A DNA stretch of 64,000 nt from contig NZ_KK073873.1 in NCBI RefSeq assembly GCF_000585355.1, forward strand, positions 3,205,703 to 3,269,702. Direction: 5' to 3'. Both the position numbers and the translations under genes were made by a program. This DNA comes from Xylanibacter oryzae DSM 17970 (GTDB lineage: Bacteria; Bacteroidota; Bacteroidia; Bacteroidales; Bacteroidaceae). The number at the start of each line of letters is the position of its first letter. Positions within the stretch are counted from its first letter, which is position 1. Under the pieces are notes generated by a model. It was not told where the DNA came from. It ran no database searches and saw nothing but the letters and a program-made list of their open reading frames with translations. Below are positions 38,822 to 47,107 of the stretch, one piece after another.

Positions 38822-39982
38822 ATGAGAAGATCTCTATTACAGAAGAATATGTTAATAATGTCCTTTTTGGTAATAGGACGCCTGATTGGTTTTGCACAAT
38901 ATTCGAATGTGAGTGTTGAAAAGTTTCCTGTTCAAATGAATATCGTTCATGTGGATTACAGGGATTCAAGTACTTTGGTATTTGTAAGCTATACTAGTCA
39001 GAAGGGCGTGAAATATTGCACTATTAATGATCGGGCGTGTATCCAAATAAAAAATAATAATAAGAAGTATCGTCTTATACATAGTATCAATTTGCCTATA
39101 AACTCTGAGGCCGAAAAGAATTATATGCTTTTTGATAGCGTGGGACAAAAGCATAACTTTGTACTCGAATTTGAAAAAATACCGACTGCTCAAGTTTTCG
39201 ATATTATTGAAAGTGAAAAAGACCCTAATTCTTTAAATTTCTATGGCGTAAGTGTGGATACTTTGAAACGTGATGGCTTTAAAGATATAAATAATTTTGT
39301 CTCGTCGACACCTGTAAAAGAGACCGGATCGTATATAAAAAATGGGAACACTGTATATTATATAAACTCGAACAATATAATCGTTTCAATATCGGTACAC
39401 GTAATTAGCCAATATGGTAAATACTTTAATGTTAATGTAGATGTAAAAAATTTTAGTGGTAAGAGTATCCTCTTTTCTCTTTCGCATGTCAAGGCTGAAG
39501 GCTATTTCTATATTGGTGATGTTGTGTACGAGACTTATCCCTTGAAGGTACTAACCTCTACTGAATATGACAAAAAAGTGTCTTCAAGGCAGACGTTGAA
39601 TAATGTACTACTGGCAGTGGGTGAGGGTCTTAGTGCTGCTAGTGCTAGCTATAGTAGGTCTGCAACATCATATACAGCCAATTCTCATACCGTAGGTGGA
39701 TTGTATGGCAATGCATATACATCTACATATGGATACGCAAATACAGTTACTTATAATAGTGCTGCTGCTTATGTTGCCCAACAGAACGCTTGCGCTATTT
39801 GTTCTAATTATGCAAATGGACAGAATGCTATTAGACAACAGTTGAATGATGGCTATGCAAAAGACAATACTATTCAGAATCAAACGGAGTATTCGGGATC
39901 TTTTAATATCAAATATAAGCAGTCGGATCATTTTAAAATTGTTTTTACAATTGATGATGTTCAATATCCTTTCATGTTTTAA
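38822..39982 (+). CDS. Secreted protein of unknown function
   Basis: I do not recognise a family for this 386-residue protein. A signal peptide (MLIMSFLVIGRLIGFAQ) is clear. Residues 25-240 look like beta-rich domains with paired strands (TLVFVSYTSQKGVKY, VSISVHVISQYGKYFNVNVDVKNFSGKS). Residues 255-345 are rich in small and polar residues (Ala, Ser, Tyr, Asn, Thr), with a CAIC pair. A final strand pair ends FKIVFTIDDVQYPFMF. It is monocistronic. Export to the periplasm or surface is likely, and no function can be given. Confidence 0.75.
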   Translation: MRRSLLQKNMLIMSFLVIGRLIGFAQYSNVSVEKFPVQMNIVHVDYRDSSTLVFVSYTSQKGVKYCTINDRACIQIKNNNKKYRLIHSINLPINSEAEKNYMLFDSVGQKHNFVLEFEKIPTAQVFDIIESEKDPNSLNFYGVSVDTLKRDGFKDINNFVSSTPVKETGSYIKNGNTVYYINSNNIIVSISVHVISQYGKYFNVNVDVKNFSGKSILFSLSHVKAEGYFYIGDVVYETYPLKVLTSTEYDKKVSSRQTLNNVLLAVGEGLSAASASYSRSATSYTANSHTVGGLYGNAYTSTYGYANTVTYNSAAAYVAQQNACAICSNYANGQNAIRQQLNDGYAKDNTIQNQTEYSGSFNIKYKQSDHFKIVFTIDDVQYPFMF

Positions 39983-40078
39983 AAACTTCATTTGTCTTGA
40001 GGTTCTATGTTTTTAGAATTTGTGTAAACGAAGTTATAACCATATTTACTGAAATCAGGAAAAGACACATTGTACATC

Positions 40079-40124
40079 AAAAAAAACTTTTGAGACTGAG
40101 ACTTTTGAGACTTTTTACTTTTTG
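40079..40124 (-). repeat. Dispersed 9-bp-unit repeat, copy R1
   Basis: On the minus strand it reads a short A-rich lead, then GTCTCAAAA units and the closing core GTCTCAGTCTCAAAAG. It differs from copy R3 (41674-41720) mainly by one missing C. It lies in the 303-base gap before pncB, which otherwise holds only the pncB promoter. Confidence 0.75.
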
Positions 40125-40219
40125 AACTGACATTATAAATATGAATGTCTCAATAGTTTCATTGCCTGCATAATCTGTACAATTATACATGAAAATTATA
40201 GTATTCGGAAAAAACATGT

Positions 40220-40227
40220 TACCTTTG
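40220..40227 (+). promoter_or_regulatory. -7 box of the pncB promoter
   Basis: TACCTTTG followed by GCATTC matches TAnnTTTG, 58 bases before the pncB ATG. Confidence 0.6.
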
Positions 40228-40285
40228 GCATTCTGAATAAGAATGATGAACGAGAGATGTAATAAAAAAGGCAAAGAATAAACCT

Positions 40286-41491
40286 ATGAAACAGATAATA
40301 AACCACTTCACAGACGATGACTTGTATAAGTTCACAATGTGCTGTGCAGTAATAGACAATTTTCCACGTGCAAAGGTGAAATATTCGTTTGCCGACAGAA
40401 ACAACACTGTCTATCCTGAAGGTTTTGCAGAAAAACTGACAGAACAGATTGCTATGCTGGAAAATCTTTCTATTACAGATGAAGAAACAGAATTCATGGT
40501 ACGTAAGTGCACGTATATTCCGCACTGGTTTTATAATTACCTGAAAGGTTTCAGATTCAACCGCAAATGGGTGAAGGCTTGGCAAGATGACGAAGGACAC
40601 TTACACGTTGAGTTTGAGGGTAGTTGGTCTGACACAATACTATTGGAGGTGAAAGTGCTGGCCATCATTTCTGAACTGTATTACATTATGACAGGACAAA
40701 GTGAGAAGCTCGACTACGAAGCCTACTACGATAAGACGATGGGTAAAGCCGAACGTCTGTTAGAGGCAGGATGTACGTTCAGTGACTTTGGAACTCGTCG
40801 CAGAGCTTCGTTTAAAGCTGAAGATACGATAGTAAAAGCGATGAAAGACTGCTATGCGAGTCGACAGTGGAAGGGACGTTTTGTTGGCACTAGCAACGTA
40901 TATCTGGCGATGAAGTACGACCTCACTCCGGTTGGCACGATGGCTCATGAGTTCGTGTGTGCTATAGGTGGAATGTATGGGCCTCAGATGGCTAATCACA
41001 TAGCAATGAACTCATGGCGCAATACTTTTCGTGGAGCTTTGGGGACTTATCTATATGATAGTTTTGGTTGGAATATATTCAGTCTGAACTTCTCGGAGGA
41101 CTTTGCAAATTTGTTTAAAGGTCTACGTATTGATAGCGGGGATAATCGTGAGGAGTTGCAGAAAATTGTAAATAAATATCAGTCGTTAGGCATAGATTCC
41201 CGCACCAAACAGGTGGTATTCAGTAATGGTCTTGATACTGACCGGGCTATCGAAATTCAGAAATATGCAAAGGATTTCTGCTTGCCTTCGTTTGGCATAG
41301 GCACACATTTTACGAACGATTTTGATGGTATTGAACCGATGAATATCGTAATAAAACTTGTGGCTGCAAAAATCACAGAGGCGTGGACATTTTATAATGA
41401 TACCTGCAAGCTGAGCGAAGATGACGGCAAGCATACCGGTAAACCTGAAGTGATCGCACGTTTCATGGAAACTTTAAATATATCAAAATAA
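40286..41491 (+). CDS. pncB: Nicotinate phosphoribosyltransferase
   Basis: Salvages nicotinate to nicotinate mononucleotide with PRPP in NAD synthesis. The 401-residue protein follows the bacterial PncB pattern. It begins INHFTDDDLYKFTM, has the FSDFGTRRRASF substrate region, and places the catalytic histidine in PVGTMAHEFVCA. It ends with the phosphate site stretch IDSGDNREE and the FGIGTHFTNDF loop. It has its own promoter and is followed by repeats R2/R3, with no gene for more than 900 bases. Confidence 0.95.
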   Translation: MKQIINHFTDDDLYKFTMCCAVIDNFPRAKVKYSFADRNNTVYPEGFAEKLTEQIAMLENLSITDEETEFMVRKCTYIPHWFYNYLKGFRFNRKWVKAWQDDEGHLHVEFEGSWSDTILLEVKVLAIISELYYIMTGQSEKLDYEAYYDKTMGKAERLLEAGCTFSDFGTRRRASFKAEDTIVKAMKDCYASRQWKGRFVGTSNVYLAMKYDLTPVGTMAHEFVCAIGGMYGPQMANHIAMNSWRNTFRGALGTYLYDSFGWNIFSLNFSEDFANLFKGLRIDSGDNREELQKIVNKYQSLGIDSRTKQVVFSNGLDTDRAIEIQKYAKDFCLPSFGIGTHFTNDFDGIEPMNIVIKLVAAKITEAWTFYNDTCKLSEDDGKHTGKPEVIARFMETLNISK

Positions 41492-41556
41492 TTTACATTA
41501 TAGCTCGCGCTAATACGTTTGCTATGTAATAATATTTTGCATTATTTGTATCTTCT

Positions 41557-41593
41557 TGAAAAGTAAAAAGTCTCAGGTCTCAAAGGTAAAAAT
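41557..41593 (+). repeat. Dispersed 9-bp-unit repeat, copy R2
   Basis: Contains AAAAGTAAAAAGTCTCAG followed by GTCTCAAAGG. It is an inverted partner of R3 with one fewer GTCTCAAAA unit. R2 and R3 could pair into a long hairpin enclosing about 80 bases downstream of pncB. Confidence 0.75.
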
Positions 41594-41673
41594 CAACTTT
41601 CCAATATTGAGCCAAAACAAGCCTAATTATAATATTATTACTTACGATTTGAAAGTGGGCAACATGGTTTATC

Positions 41674-41720
41674 GAAAAAAACTTTTGAGACCTGAGACTT
41701 TTGAGACTTTTTACTTTTCG
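41674..41720 (-). repeat. Dispersed 9-bp-unit repeat, copy R3
   Basis: On the minus strand: GAAAAGTAAAAA, two GTCTCAAAA-type units, then GTCTCAGGTCTCAAAAG. Nearly identical to R1 and inverted relative to R2. Confidence 0.8.
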
Positions 41721-41768
41721 TCAACAAACGGTGAATGATTAGACTGCCGGGAATGAAATTTGTGGTAT

Positions 41769-41803
41769 CGCTGAAAACACCTGTATAAATAGGCTTTTCA
41801 GCG
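41769..41803 (+). other. Hairpin in the pncB-downstream spacer
   Basis: Perfect 9-bp arms CGCTGAAAA / TTTTCAGCG, with an inner CCT/AGG pairing. Followed by CAGTTTTT. It may be a terminator ahead of the promoter at 41879. Confidence 0.5.
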
Positions 41804-41855
41804 CAGTTTTTGAGGCTCTACTTTCGGCCGAAATGAAGTTTGTATGGGTAAACTC

Positions 41856-41886
41856 TTGCAAGATTGCGAGAAAGTTCGTACCTTTG
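41856..41886 (+). promoter_or_regulatory. Promoter with no evident coding gene downstream
   Basis: TTG (41856-41858), a 20-base spacer and TACCTTTG (41879-41886), followed by CAAACG. It is one of the closest consensus matches in the window. No gene of ordinary size follows it on this strand. Confidence 0.6.
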
Positions 41887-41892
41887 CAAACG

Positions 41893-42115
41893 TTAATGAT
41901 AACAAGCCGCGCCGCCACCGTCTGACAGATTGATCAACTGCCGCAGACAGTCCAAGCAAAGCTCACTGACATTGCCAATATCGGACAAGAATGAACCGAG
42001 TTCTGGAAAACACAAACTACTTCTCACGATGAGAAGAACCGCTCCGCAAACGGAGAAAACCATATGTTTCGGACATGAAACAAAAAATCAAAAAAACTTT
42101 ATGCTGTTGATATTT
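41893..42115 (+). ncRNA. Candidate small RNA downstream of an orphan promoter
   Basis: Starts about 7 bases after the promoter. It has no credible coding frame (a 63-codon frame across it looks random) and is more GC-rich than its surroundings in its first half. It contains two adjacent perfect hairpins: CTTCTC-acgat-GAGAAG (42020-42036) and CTCCG-caaa-CGGAG (42042-42055). The end is not defined; I placed it in the A/T-rich stretch after them. I do not recognise it as a known RNA family. Confidence 0.3.
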
Positions 42116-42413
42116 ATTTAAGTTTAAGCGCATAGCTGTATTACCTTTCTTGTGATGATTTTTGATTACTATTACAGATTTATTGCTATTGCTGGCGTAC
42201 TTATCCATCTCCCCTCGGGGTGCTCATCTAAAACGCAGATGGGACAATAAAACACAAAGCTGACTATTAAGTTAAACGTCAGAGACTAATAATTGAAGTA
42301 TAATGAACAGGCAATTTTAGAGAGGTGTCACGAAGTGACGGAGGATAAGTGATTATCCGTGATAAAAAACATTATATAATTTAAAAATCCATTCCCCTCA
42401 AAAACCGACAACT
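42116..42413. other. Gene-free spacer with short hairpins
   Basis: Holds CCCCTCGGGG near 42211 and GTCAC-gaa-GTGAC near 42328. These are GC-rich palindromes of the kind seen as scattered intergenic repeats in this phylum. There is no coding frame I would support and no integrase or transposase remnant that I can recognise. Confidence 0.4.
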
Positions 42414-42503
42414 ATGATAAAATACCAAGCACCCAACTACCGCAGCCAACTACCACTACTTATAACCGAACCTACAGTCATCATGGCATATATCGGAGGG
42501 TAA
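42414..42503 (+). CDS. Possible 29-residue peptide
   Basis: ATG...TAA encoding a 29-residue peptide that begins MIKYQAPNYRSQ and ends EPTVIMAYIGG. Short Prevotella and Bacteroides peptides often begin with a lysine-tyrosine-x-x-proline pattern and end with a methionine and a Gly pair, which this fits. There is no promoter box immediately upstream. The call rests on this pattern only, and it could be a chance frame. Confidence 0.35.
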   Translation: MIKYQAPNYRSQLPLLITEPTVIMAYIGG

Positions 42504-42539
42504 ATTATTGTACAGCTAATGAAACATCGTAAAATGGAA

Positions 42540-42587
42540 AATCCCAAGAACGGATTCGCTAATAAAAACGATTGAGTACTTGGGATT
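42540..42587 (-). terminator. Putative terminator of the efflux-ferredoxin operon
   Basis: Arms AATCCCAAG / CTTGGGATT enclose about 30 bases. On the minus strand they are followed by TTCCATTTT. It lies 19 bases past the ferredoxin stop. The loop is long, so confidence is modest. Confidence 0.45.
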
Positions 42588-42605
42588 CCTTTAATATAAT
42601 GATAT

Positions 42606-42809
42606 TTACAGATAACCGACAATTTTTATTGCATCGTTCTTACACGCCGATTCGCATCTGCCGCATCCTATGCAGTCGTCTTCGTTGATTGTGTTTATAA
42701 AACGTGACATTCCATTGTCTACCATTTTTAATACATTCCTGTGACAGGCACGAATACATCTCCCGCATCCCGTGCAGGCGTAACTGAAAAGACTAATCGT
42801 TGCTTTCAT
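42606..42809 (-). CDS. 2x[4Fe-4S] ferredoxin-like protein
   Basis: A 67-residue protein with two complete CxxCxxCxxxC motifs: cysteines 12, 15, 18, 22 (CTGCGRCIRAC) and 46, 49, 52, 56 (CIGCGRCESAC). This is a bacterial two-cluster ferredoxin or electron-transfer subunit. Its start overlaps the end of the EmrB-type transporter gene by 17 bases, so it is the last gene of the TolC-EmrA-EmrB operon. An iron-sulfur protein in a drug-efflux operon is unexpected, and its partner is unknown. Confidence 0.9.
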   Translation of the reverse strand: MKATISLFSYACTGCGRCIRACHRNVLKMVDNGMSRFINTINEDDCIGCGRCESACKNDAIKIVGYL

Positions 42810-44370
42810 TCTTAGAAGTTTTAATCCTCTTTTTTAAGAAAAACATGAAAAATAATGACACTAGACTGATTACAGCAAGCATCCTGAAAGATGAGAGATA
42901 ACTCAGTAATTCTGAATTTCGCAGAACTTCTGATCCTAACAAAGTGTTGCATATGCCGTCGGCAGTGCCGGTGCTCATTCCCGAACTTTGCAGCATGTGC
43001 GATACACCTTGCATAGTTTCGTTGGCGTTGTTAGAATATATGTTGATGTTAGACGACAACTGCGACTGATACATGGCCTGTGCATCTGATATGTGAGTTC
43101 CTATAAGCGCCAGACCTACAGCTCCGCCCAATTGCTTAGCCATATTGCCCAATCCCGCACCCTGACCAAGGTCGGCTCCGGTCAAACCTTGTATTGACAT
43201 CATGATTACCGGCAGCATAAACAGACCTATGCCGAGACCTCTGAAGAGAAGCGGAACAAACAGACCTGAATATGATGAGCCTTCTGACTGGAAACTCATC
43301 CACGTGCCGAAGATGAATGTACATAAGAATCCGCATATTATAAGTAGTTTAGGGTCTACACCACGGTCGATCGCCTTCTGCGAGAAAATCATTCCTACGG
43401 TAGACAGGATCGCTCCCGGCATAAGTGACATTCCACTGATTGTGGCGGTCCAACCAAGGTTGATTTGAGCCATCAGCGGGAATGTATACACCGCAATATA
43501 GAGTATGGCACCTATGATAAAGTTGAACATGATGCCGATAGACAAGTTGCGGTGCTTTAAGAGTCGGATGTTCACGGCCGGTATTTTCTGTATCATTTCT
43601 GTGTATACGAAAGCGATGAGGCCAACTGCCGCGATGAGGCTGAACAGGATGATGATATTACTGTCAAACCAGTTCTTTGAGTTGCCCTCTTCGAGCACAT
43701 ATTGCAGACTACCTATCCCGACGGAGAGAAAGAGAATGCCCCACCAGTCAATATTTCCCTTTCGTTGGTAATTCTTATCGTTAGGTATCGTCAACCATGA
43801 TGTGACGGCTGCCAATATGCCCAGAGGTACATTGATATAAAATATCCAATGCCATGAATAATTGTCGGTTATGAATCCACCAAGGGTAGGACCGAGAGCA
43901 GGACCGGCTGCAATGCCCATACCATAAATGACACTCGCTATGCCTAGTTTTTCAGGAGGATAAGATGCTACCAGAATGGTTTGCGACTGTGTCATCAGAG
44001 CACCTCCGCCAAGTCCCTGTATAAATCGCCACAATACGAGTTCCCATAATTCGCTTGAATTGCCGCACATGAACGAGGCTAGCGTGAAGATTAGAATCGA
44101 CGCTGTAAAATAATTTTTCGTTCCAAACAATTCGGCGAGCATTCCGCTTAGAGGAATAATGATGACATTAGAGATGGCAAATGCGGTGATTACCCACGCT
44201 ACATCAGTAGTTGAGGCACCGATACTTCCTGCTATATGTCGTAGTGAAACGTTGACAACTGTCGAATCTATGATGGCCAGTAACGAAGCAACGATGCATG
44301 TACCTACGATAATAATCCTGACAATTCCGGTTGGGTACTCGGCATTTGAAGTTGTAACATTATTTTGCAT
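42793..44370 (-). CDS. emrB: DHA2-family MFS drug transporter (EmrB/QacA type)
   Basis: Fourteen-helix drug:proton antiporter of 525 residues. Visible hallmarks are the first helix with ASLLAIIDSTVVNVSL (motif D1) and the motif LWRFIQGLGGGALM. IYGMGIAAGPALGPTLGGF is the antiporter motif C. The C-terminal half is less conserved. It lies one base downstream of the adaptor gene and overlaps the ferredoxin gene. It probably works with the adjacent EmrA and TolC proteins to expel hydrophobic compounds across both membranes. Confidence 0.92.
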   Translation of the reverse strand: MQNNVTTSNAEYPTGIVRIIIVGTCIVASLLAIIDSTVVNVSLRHIAGSIGASTTDVAWVITAFAISNVIIIPLSGMLAELFGTKNYFTASILIFTLASFMCGNSSELWELVLWRFIQGLGGGALMTQSQTILVASYPPEKLGIASVIYGMGIAAGPALGPTLGGFITDNYSWHWIFYINVPLGILAAVTSWLTIPNDKNYQRKGNIDWWGILFLSVGIGSLQYVLEEGNSKNWFDSNIIILFSLIAAVGLIAFVYTEMIQKIPAVNIRLLKHRNLSIGIMFNFIIGAILYIAVYTFPLMAQINLGWTATISGMSLMPGAILSTVGMIFSQKAIDRGVDPKLLIICGFLCTFIFGTWMSFQSEGSSYSGLFVPLLFRGLGIGLFMLPVIMMSIQGLTGADLGQGAGLGNMAKQLGGAVGLALIGTHISDAQAMYQSQLSSNINIYSNNANETMQGVSHMLQSSGMSTGTADGICNTLLGSEVLRNSELLSYLSSFRMLAVISLVSLFFMFFLKKRIKTSKNESND

Positions 44371-44371
44371 C

Positions 44372-45445
44372 TTATTTTGTTTTTACAGATACCACGGCAT
44401 TCATTCCCGGCAAGAGTGATTTGTTTTCGTTATTATTGGCTATTTTGATGCGTACCGGAATCCTCTGTGTTATCTTTATGAAATTGCCGGTTGCGTTCTC
44501 GGCCGGTAACAAAGAGAACTTATTGCTTGTGGCAGCACAGAAGCTTTCTATCTTGCCCTTCAGTCTAAGTCCCGGATAAGCGTCAATCTTAATTACGGCA
44601 GTCTGTCCGGCTTTCATATCGTCTAGTTGGGTCTCTTTGAAATTCGCCGTTATCCAGATATCAGATGTACTGATTAGTGAAGCCAGTGCTGTGCCCGATG
44701 GTACGAACTGTCCCGGTTCAACATTCTTTTTAGATATAATGCCGTTGCACGGAGCTGTTACAAAAGCATGTTTGTACTGGTCTTTAGCCTGAGTAAGTTG
44801 GGCATAAGCCTGCTTGATATGAGCAAGCGCCTGCTTTAGTTGAGTGCAGTGTATATTAGTTTGAAGACGGGTGGTCGACTCTTGTGTGGCCATGGCGTTA
44901 AACTGTTTGTCGGAAGCCCTCTCCTGTGCCTTTGCTATCTGCCATGTAGCCTTCATGTTATCATAAGTCTGTTGGGTGGCAGCTCCCGACTTGTACATCT
45001 TCTCTATTCGCTGAAAATCCTTTTGTGCCTGCCACACTTTTACCTTGACCTGCGAAACATTCTCTTTGGCAGAGCCTGCATTGAAATCGGCTGTAGTCTC
45101 ACCGTATTTTGAAGCCAATATTTGTTTCTTGCATGATTCCAGTTCGGTCTGGGCAGATACCACCTGAGCCTCGGCCTGCATTATCTGAGATTTCAATCCC
45201 ACAGTGTCGAACACCACTACGGTATCTCCTTTTGTTACTTTCTGGTTATCCTGAAACATAACCTTGCTGACATATCCTGTGACGGCAGTTCGCAATGGAA
45301 TGATATTCCCGTCAATATAGGCATCGTCGGTCGACTCCTGGCACCAGCCGTCGTATGCTATTACAGATCCCGAACACAAGACGACAACTCCCACTGCTAT
45401 TGCTGCCATCAACATCTTTTTAGATTTCATATTTAAAGCTTTCAT
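44372..45445 (-). CDS. emrA: EmrA/HlyD-family efflux adaptor
   Basis: Periplasmic adaptor of 357 residues with one N-terminal transmembrane helix (MLMAAIAVGVVVLCSGSVIAY). The lipoyl halves flank a long helical hairpin at about residues 100-210, rich in Q, A and K. DAYIDGNIIPLRTAVTGYVSKV and VTAPCNGIISKKNVEPGQFV are the two half-motifs. It differs from the short, hairpin-less adaptor of the RND locus upstream. It lies 16 bases after the TolC gene and one base before the transporter gene. Confidence 0.92.
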   Translation of the reverse strand: MKALNMKSKKMLMAAIAVGVVVLCSGSVIAYDGWCQESTDDAYIDGNIIPLRTAVTGYVSKVMFQDNQKVTKGDTVVVFDTVGLKSQIMQAEAQVVSAQTELESCKKQILASKYGETTADFNAGSAKENVSQVKVKVWQAQKDFQRIEKMYKSGAATQQTYDNMKATWQIAKAQERASDKQFNAMATQESTTRLQTNIHCTQLKQALAHIKQAYAQLTQAKDQYKHAFVTAPCNGIISKKNVEPGQFVPSGTALASLISTSDIWITANFKETQLDDMKAGQTAVIKIDAYPGLRLKGKIESFCAATSNKFSLLPAENATGNFIKITQRIPVRIKIANNNENKSLLPGMNAVVSVKTK

Positions 45446-45461
45446 CTTCCTATTGTTTTTT

Positions 45462-46778
45462 TTAATTGTTCCTATTCAGTAAAGTTTTCATTTTTGCTCC
45501 GTCCATTAAGTACTCAATGTGATGGATAGACTTGTTGACCATAGCCTGAGCCTCGTCATTCAGTTTTATTAGATAATCTGTTAGCGTTATCGAACCGTTT
45601 CTCAACTGTATTGACGCTACATCTTTTATGTTAGAACGTATGTTTATAATCTTATCATCACTATTGGCCAACTCTCGGTTTTTAGCCTGATCGACATTCA
45701 GATTATCTATTTGTCTATTCATGTCGATCTCGTAGATAGACTGTTGATTTCTAGTCATTTCCTTGTCAATAGATATTAACTTTCGTTGGTGTGTATTGCT
45801 GTATAATGCGTCAATATTCCATGTCATAGATACGCCTACGATTCCTGAATAGTGATTAGAATAATCCATCATATTCAGACCTGGGCGCCCATAATATCCG
45901 TTGGCAAAAAGTGATAATTTCGGCACGAATTCTGTATTGAGTTCTTTCAGTTTGCAATCCGCATTCTTGAGCTGTAAACCGAATATTTCATAATCTGGGC
46001 GTGCCGAATAATTATGGTCAATGATATTTGCTGTACCGGGAAGTTCAAGCACTGCCGTAGAGTCGATAGGTTGCTGTACGAAAGAGGATAGTGTGATATA
46101 CTGTTGGCGTAGCGACATGCGATACTCCGTCTCCTGCTGATTTAGTTGGATAATATTTGCTTCTATTTCTTGCATATCAGTCTTTAGAGATATCCCATTC
46201 TGGATGGCCGTTGAGACATCTTTCTTTCTTAATTCCAAATCAGTCCGTTTGAATTGAACCGCTTTGATTTGTTCCTTGGTAAGCAAGATGTTCTCAAACA
46301 AATTGTCAATAGCATCTTCTACCTGCAGCATCTGAGATTTTACCTGATTAGTCCTCGTACTATAGTCTAAATTGTTGATTCTCTTCTTAATAGAACCTGT
46401 ACCTCCGTCGTAAATAAGTTGAGATACAGACAGTCCGCCTTGGTATTGCAGCTTTTTACCACCATCAATATTAATGCCGAATTTGTCTTCAATATCTTGC
46501 GGTATATTAATAGCCGAAATTTCAGATTGATAAGAACTCTTGACCGATGCAGATACATGTGTGAGCCATTCTGTGTCAATGGCTTTGGCCGACTCGCTGC
46601 CTTGTCTTTTTATTAAATCCAACCGATTGGCATAAGGGTATTTCTGATATGCCGAACTAATTAGTTCATCTAATGTGTAGTGCCTGCATGCCTGAGAACA
46701 GGCGAACATGGGGTAAATGATCCCGGCGATTAATACAATCCATTTGCCGAAAATGATTTTTTCTTTTAACGCATTCAT
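45462..46778 (-). CDS. TolC-family outer membrane channel (Emr operon)
   Basis: First structural gene of the TetR-controlled efflux operon. The 438-residue protein has a signal peptide ending near YPMFACS, which also reads as a possible lipobox (MFAC). TolC-type helical repeats follow. It shares family but little sequence with the TolC protein at 31627-32907. The promoter is 114 bases upstream, with direct repeats just above it. Confidence 0.88.
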   Translation of the reverse strand: MNALKEKIIFGKWIVLIAGIIYPMFACSQACRHYTLDELISSAYQKYPYANRLDLIKRQGSESAKAIDTEWLTHVSASVKSSYQSEISAINIPQDIEDKFGINIDGGKKLQYQGGLSVSQLIYDGGTGSIKKRINNLDYSTRTNQVKSQMLQVEDAIDNLFENILLTKEQIKAVQFKRTDLELRKKDVSTAIQNGISLKTDMQEIEANIIQLNQQETEYRMSLRQQYITLSSFVQQPIDSTAVLELPGTANIIDHNYSARPDYEIFGLQLKNADCKLKELNTEFVPKLSLFANGYYGRPGLNMMDYSNHYSGIVGVSMTWNIDALYSNTHQRKLISIDKEMTRNQQSIYEIDMNRQIDNLNVDQAKNRELANSDDKIINIRSNIKDVASIQLRNGSITLTDYLIKLNDEAQAMVNKSIHHIEYLMDGAKMKTLLNRNN

Positions 46779-46928
46779 AACTTTTGTTTCTATAATAACA
46801 CTTCTATAACTATTTTTTTTATCCTTTTTTTATTCTGTTTTGCATCAGTCAAAGATCGTAGACCCTCTCAGTTTCGATTGATTTGACGATGCAAAGGTAT
46901 ATGTCAAACAATTACTATACAATACTTT

Positions 46929-46959
46929 ATCGGTGAACCTATACGATAACATCGGTGAA
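46929..46959 (-). repeat. Two direct repeats of ATCGGTGAA, 22 bases apart
   Basis: Positions 46929-46937 and 46951-46959, one on each side of two helical turns. They are directly upstream of the -33 element, which fits a site for a dimeric activator. Confidence 0.6.
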
Positions 46960-47067
46960 ACGAATATTTTTGCATCCCATTTATTAAAGCCAACATTGCT
47001 GCATCAAATATTCTTCTATGAAATGTACTCATTTATCAATCTCCTCATTAATGTTGTACTATATTGT

Positions 47068-47083
47068 TCAACAATTTTGTTGA
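47068..47083. promoter_or_regulatory. TetR operator candidate, site 2
   Basis: A perfect 16-base palindrome, TCAACAATTTTGTTGA. It has the same half-sites as the palindrome over the tetR start region and lies 24 bases past the tetR stop codon. Confidence 0.6.
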
Positions 47084-47107
47084 TTTTGGGGCAAAAAAAA
47101 GTTATAC

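Larger units (their letters stand above)
46779..47107. promoter_or_regulatory. Control region of the TolC-EmrA-EmrB-ferredoxin operon
   Basis: A 329-base gap between tetR and tolC. It holds a promoter (minus strand TTG at 46920-46922, 20-base spacer, TACCTTTG at 46892-46899) and two copies of ATCGGTGAA 22 bases apart (46929-46937, 46951-46959), just upstream of the -33 position. It also has one copy of the TCAACAA-N2-TTGTTGA palindrome (47068-47083). No open frame here looks coding. Confidence 0.6.

Noticed and set aside
41930..42121. 63-residue plus-strand frame in the post-pncB spacer.
   Set aside because: Composition looks random and it overlaps the two small hairpins. I treat the region as a candidate RNA instead.
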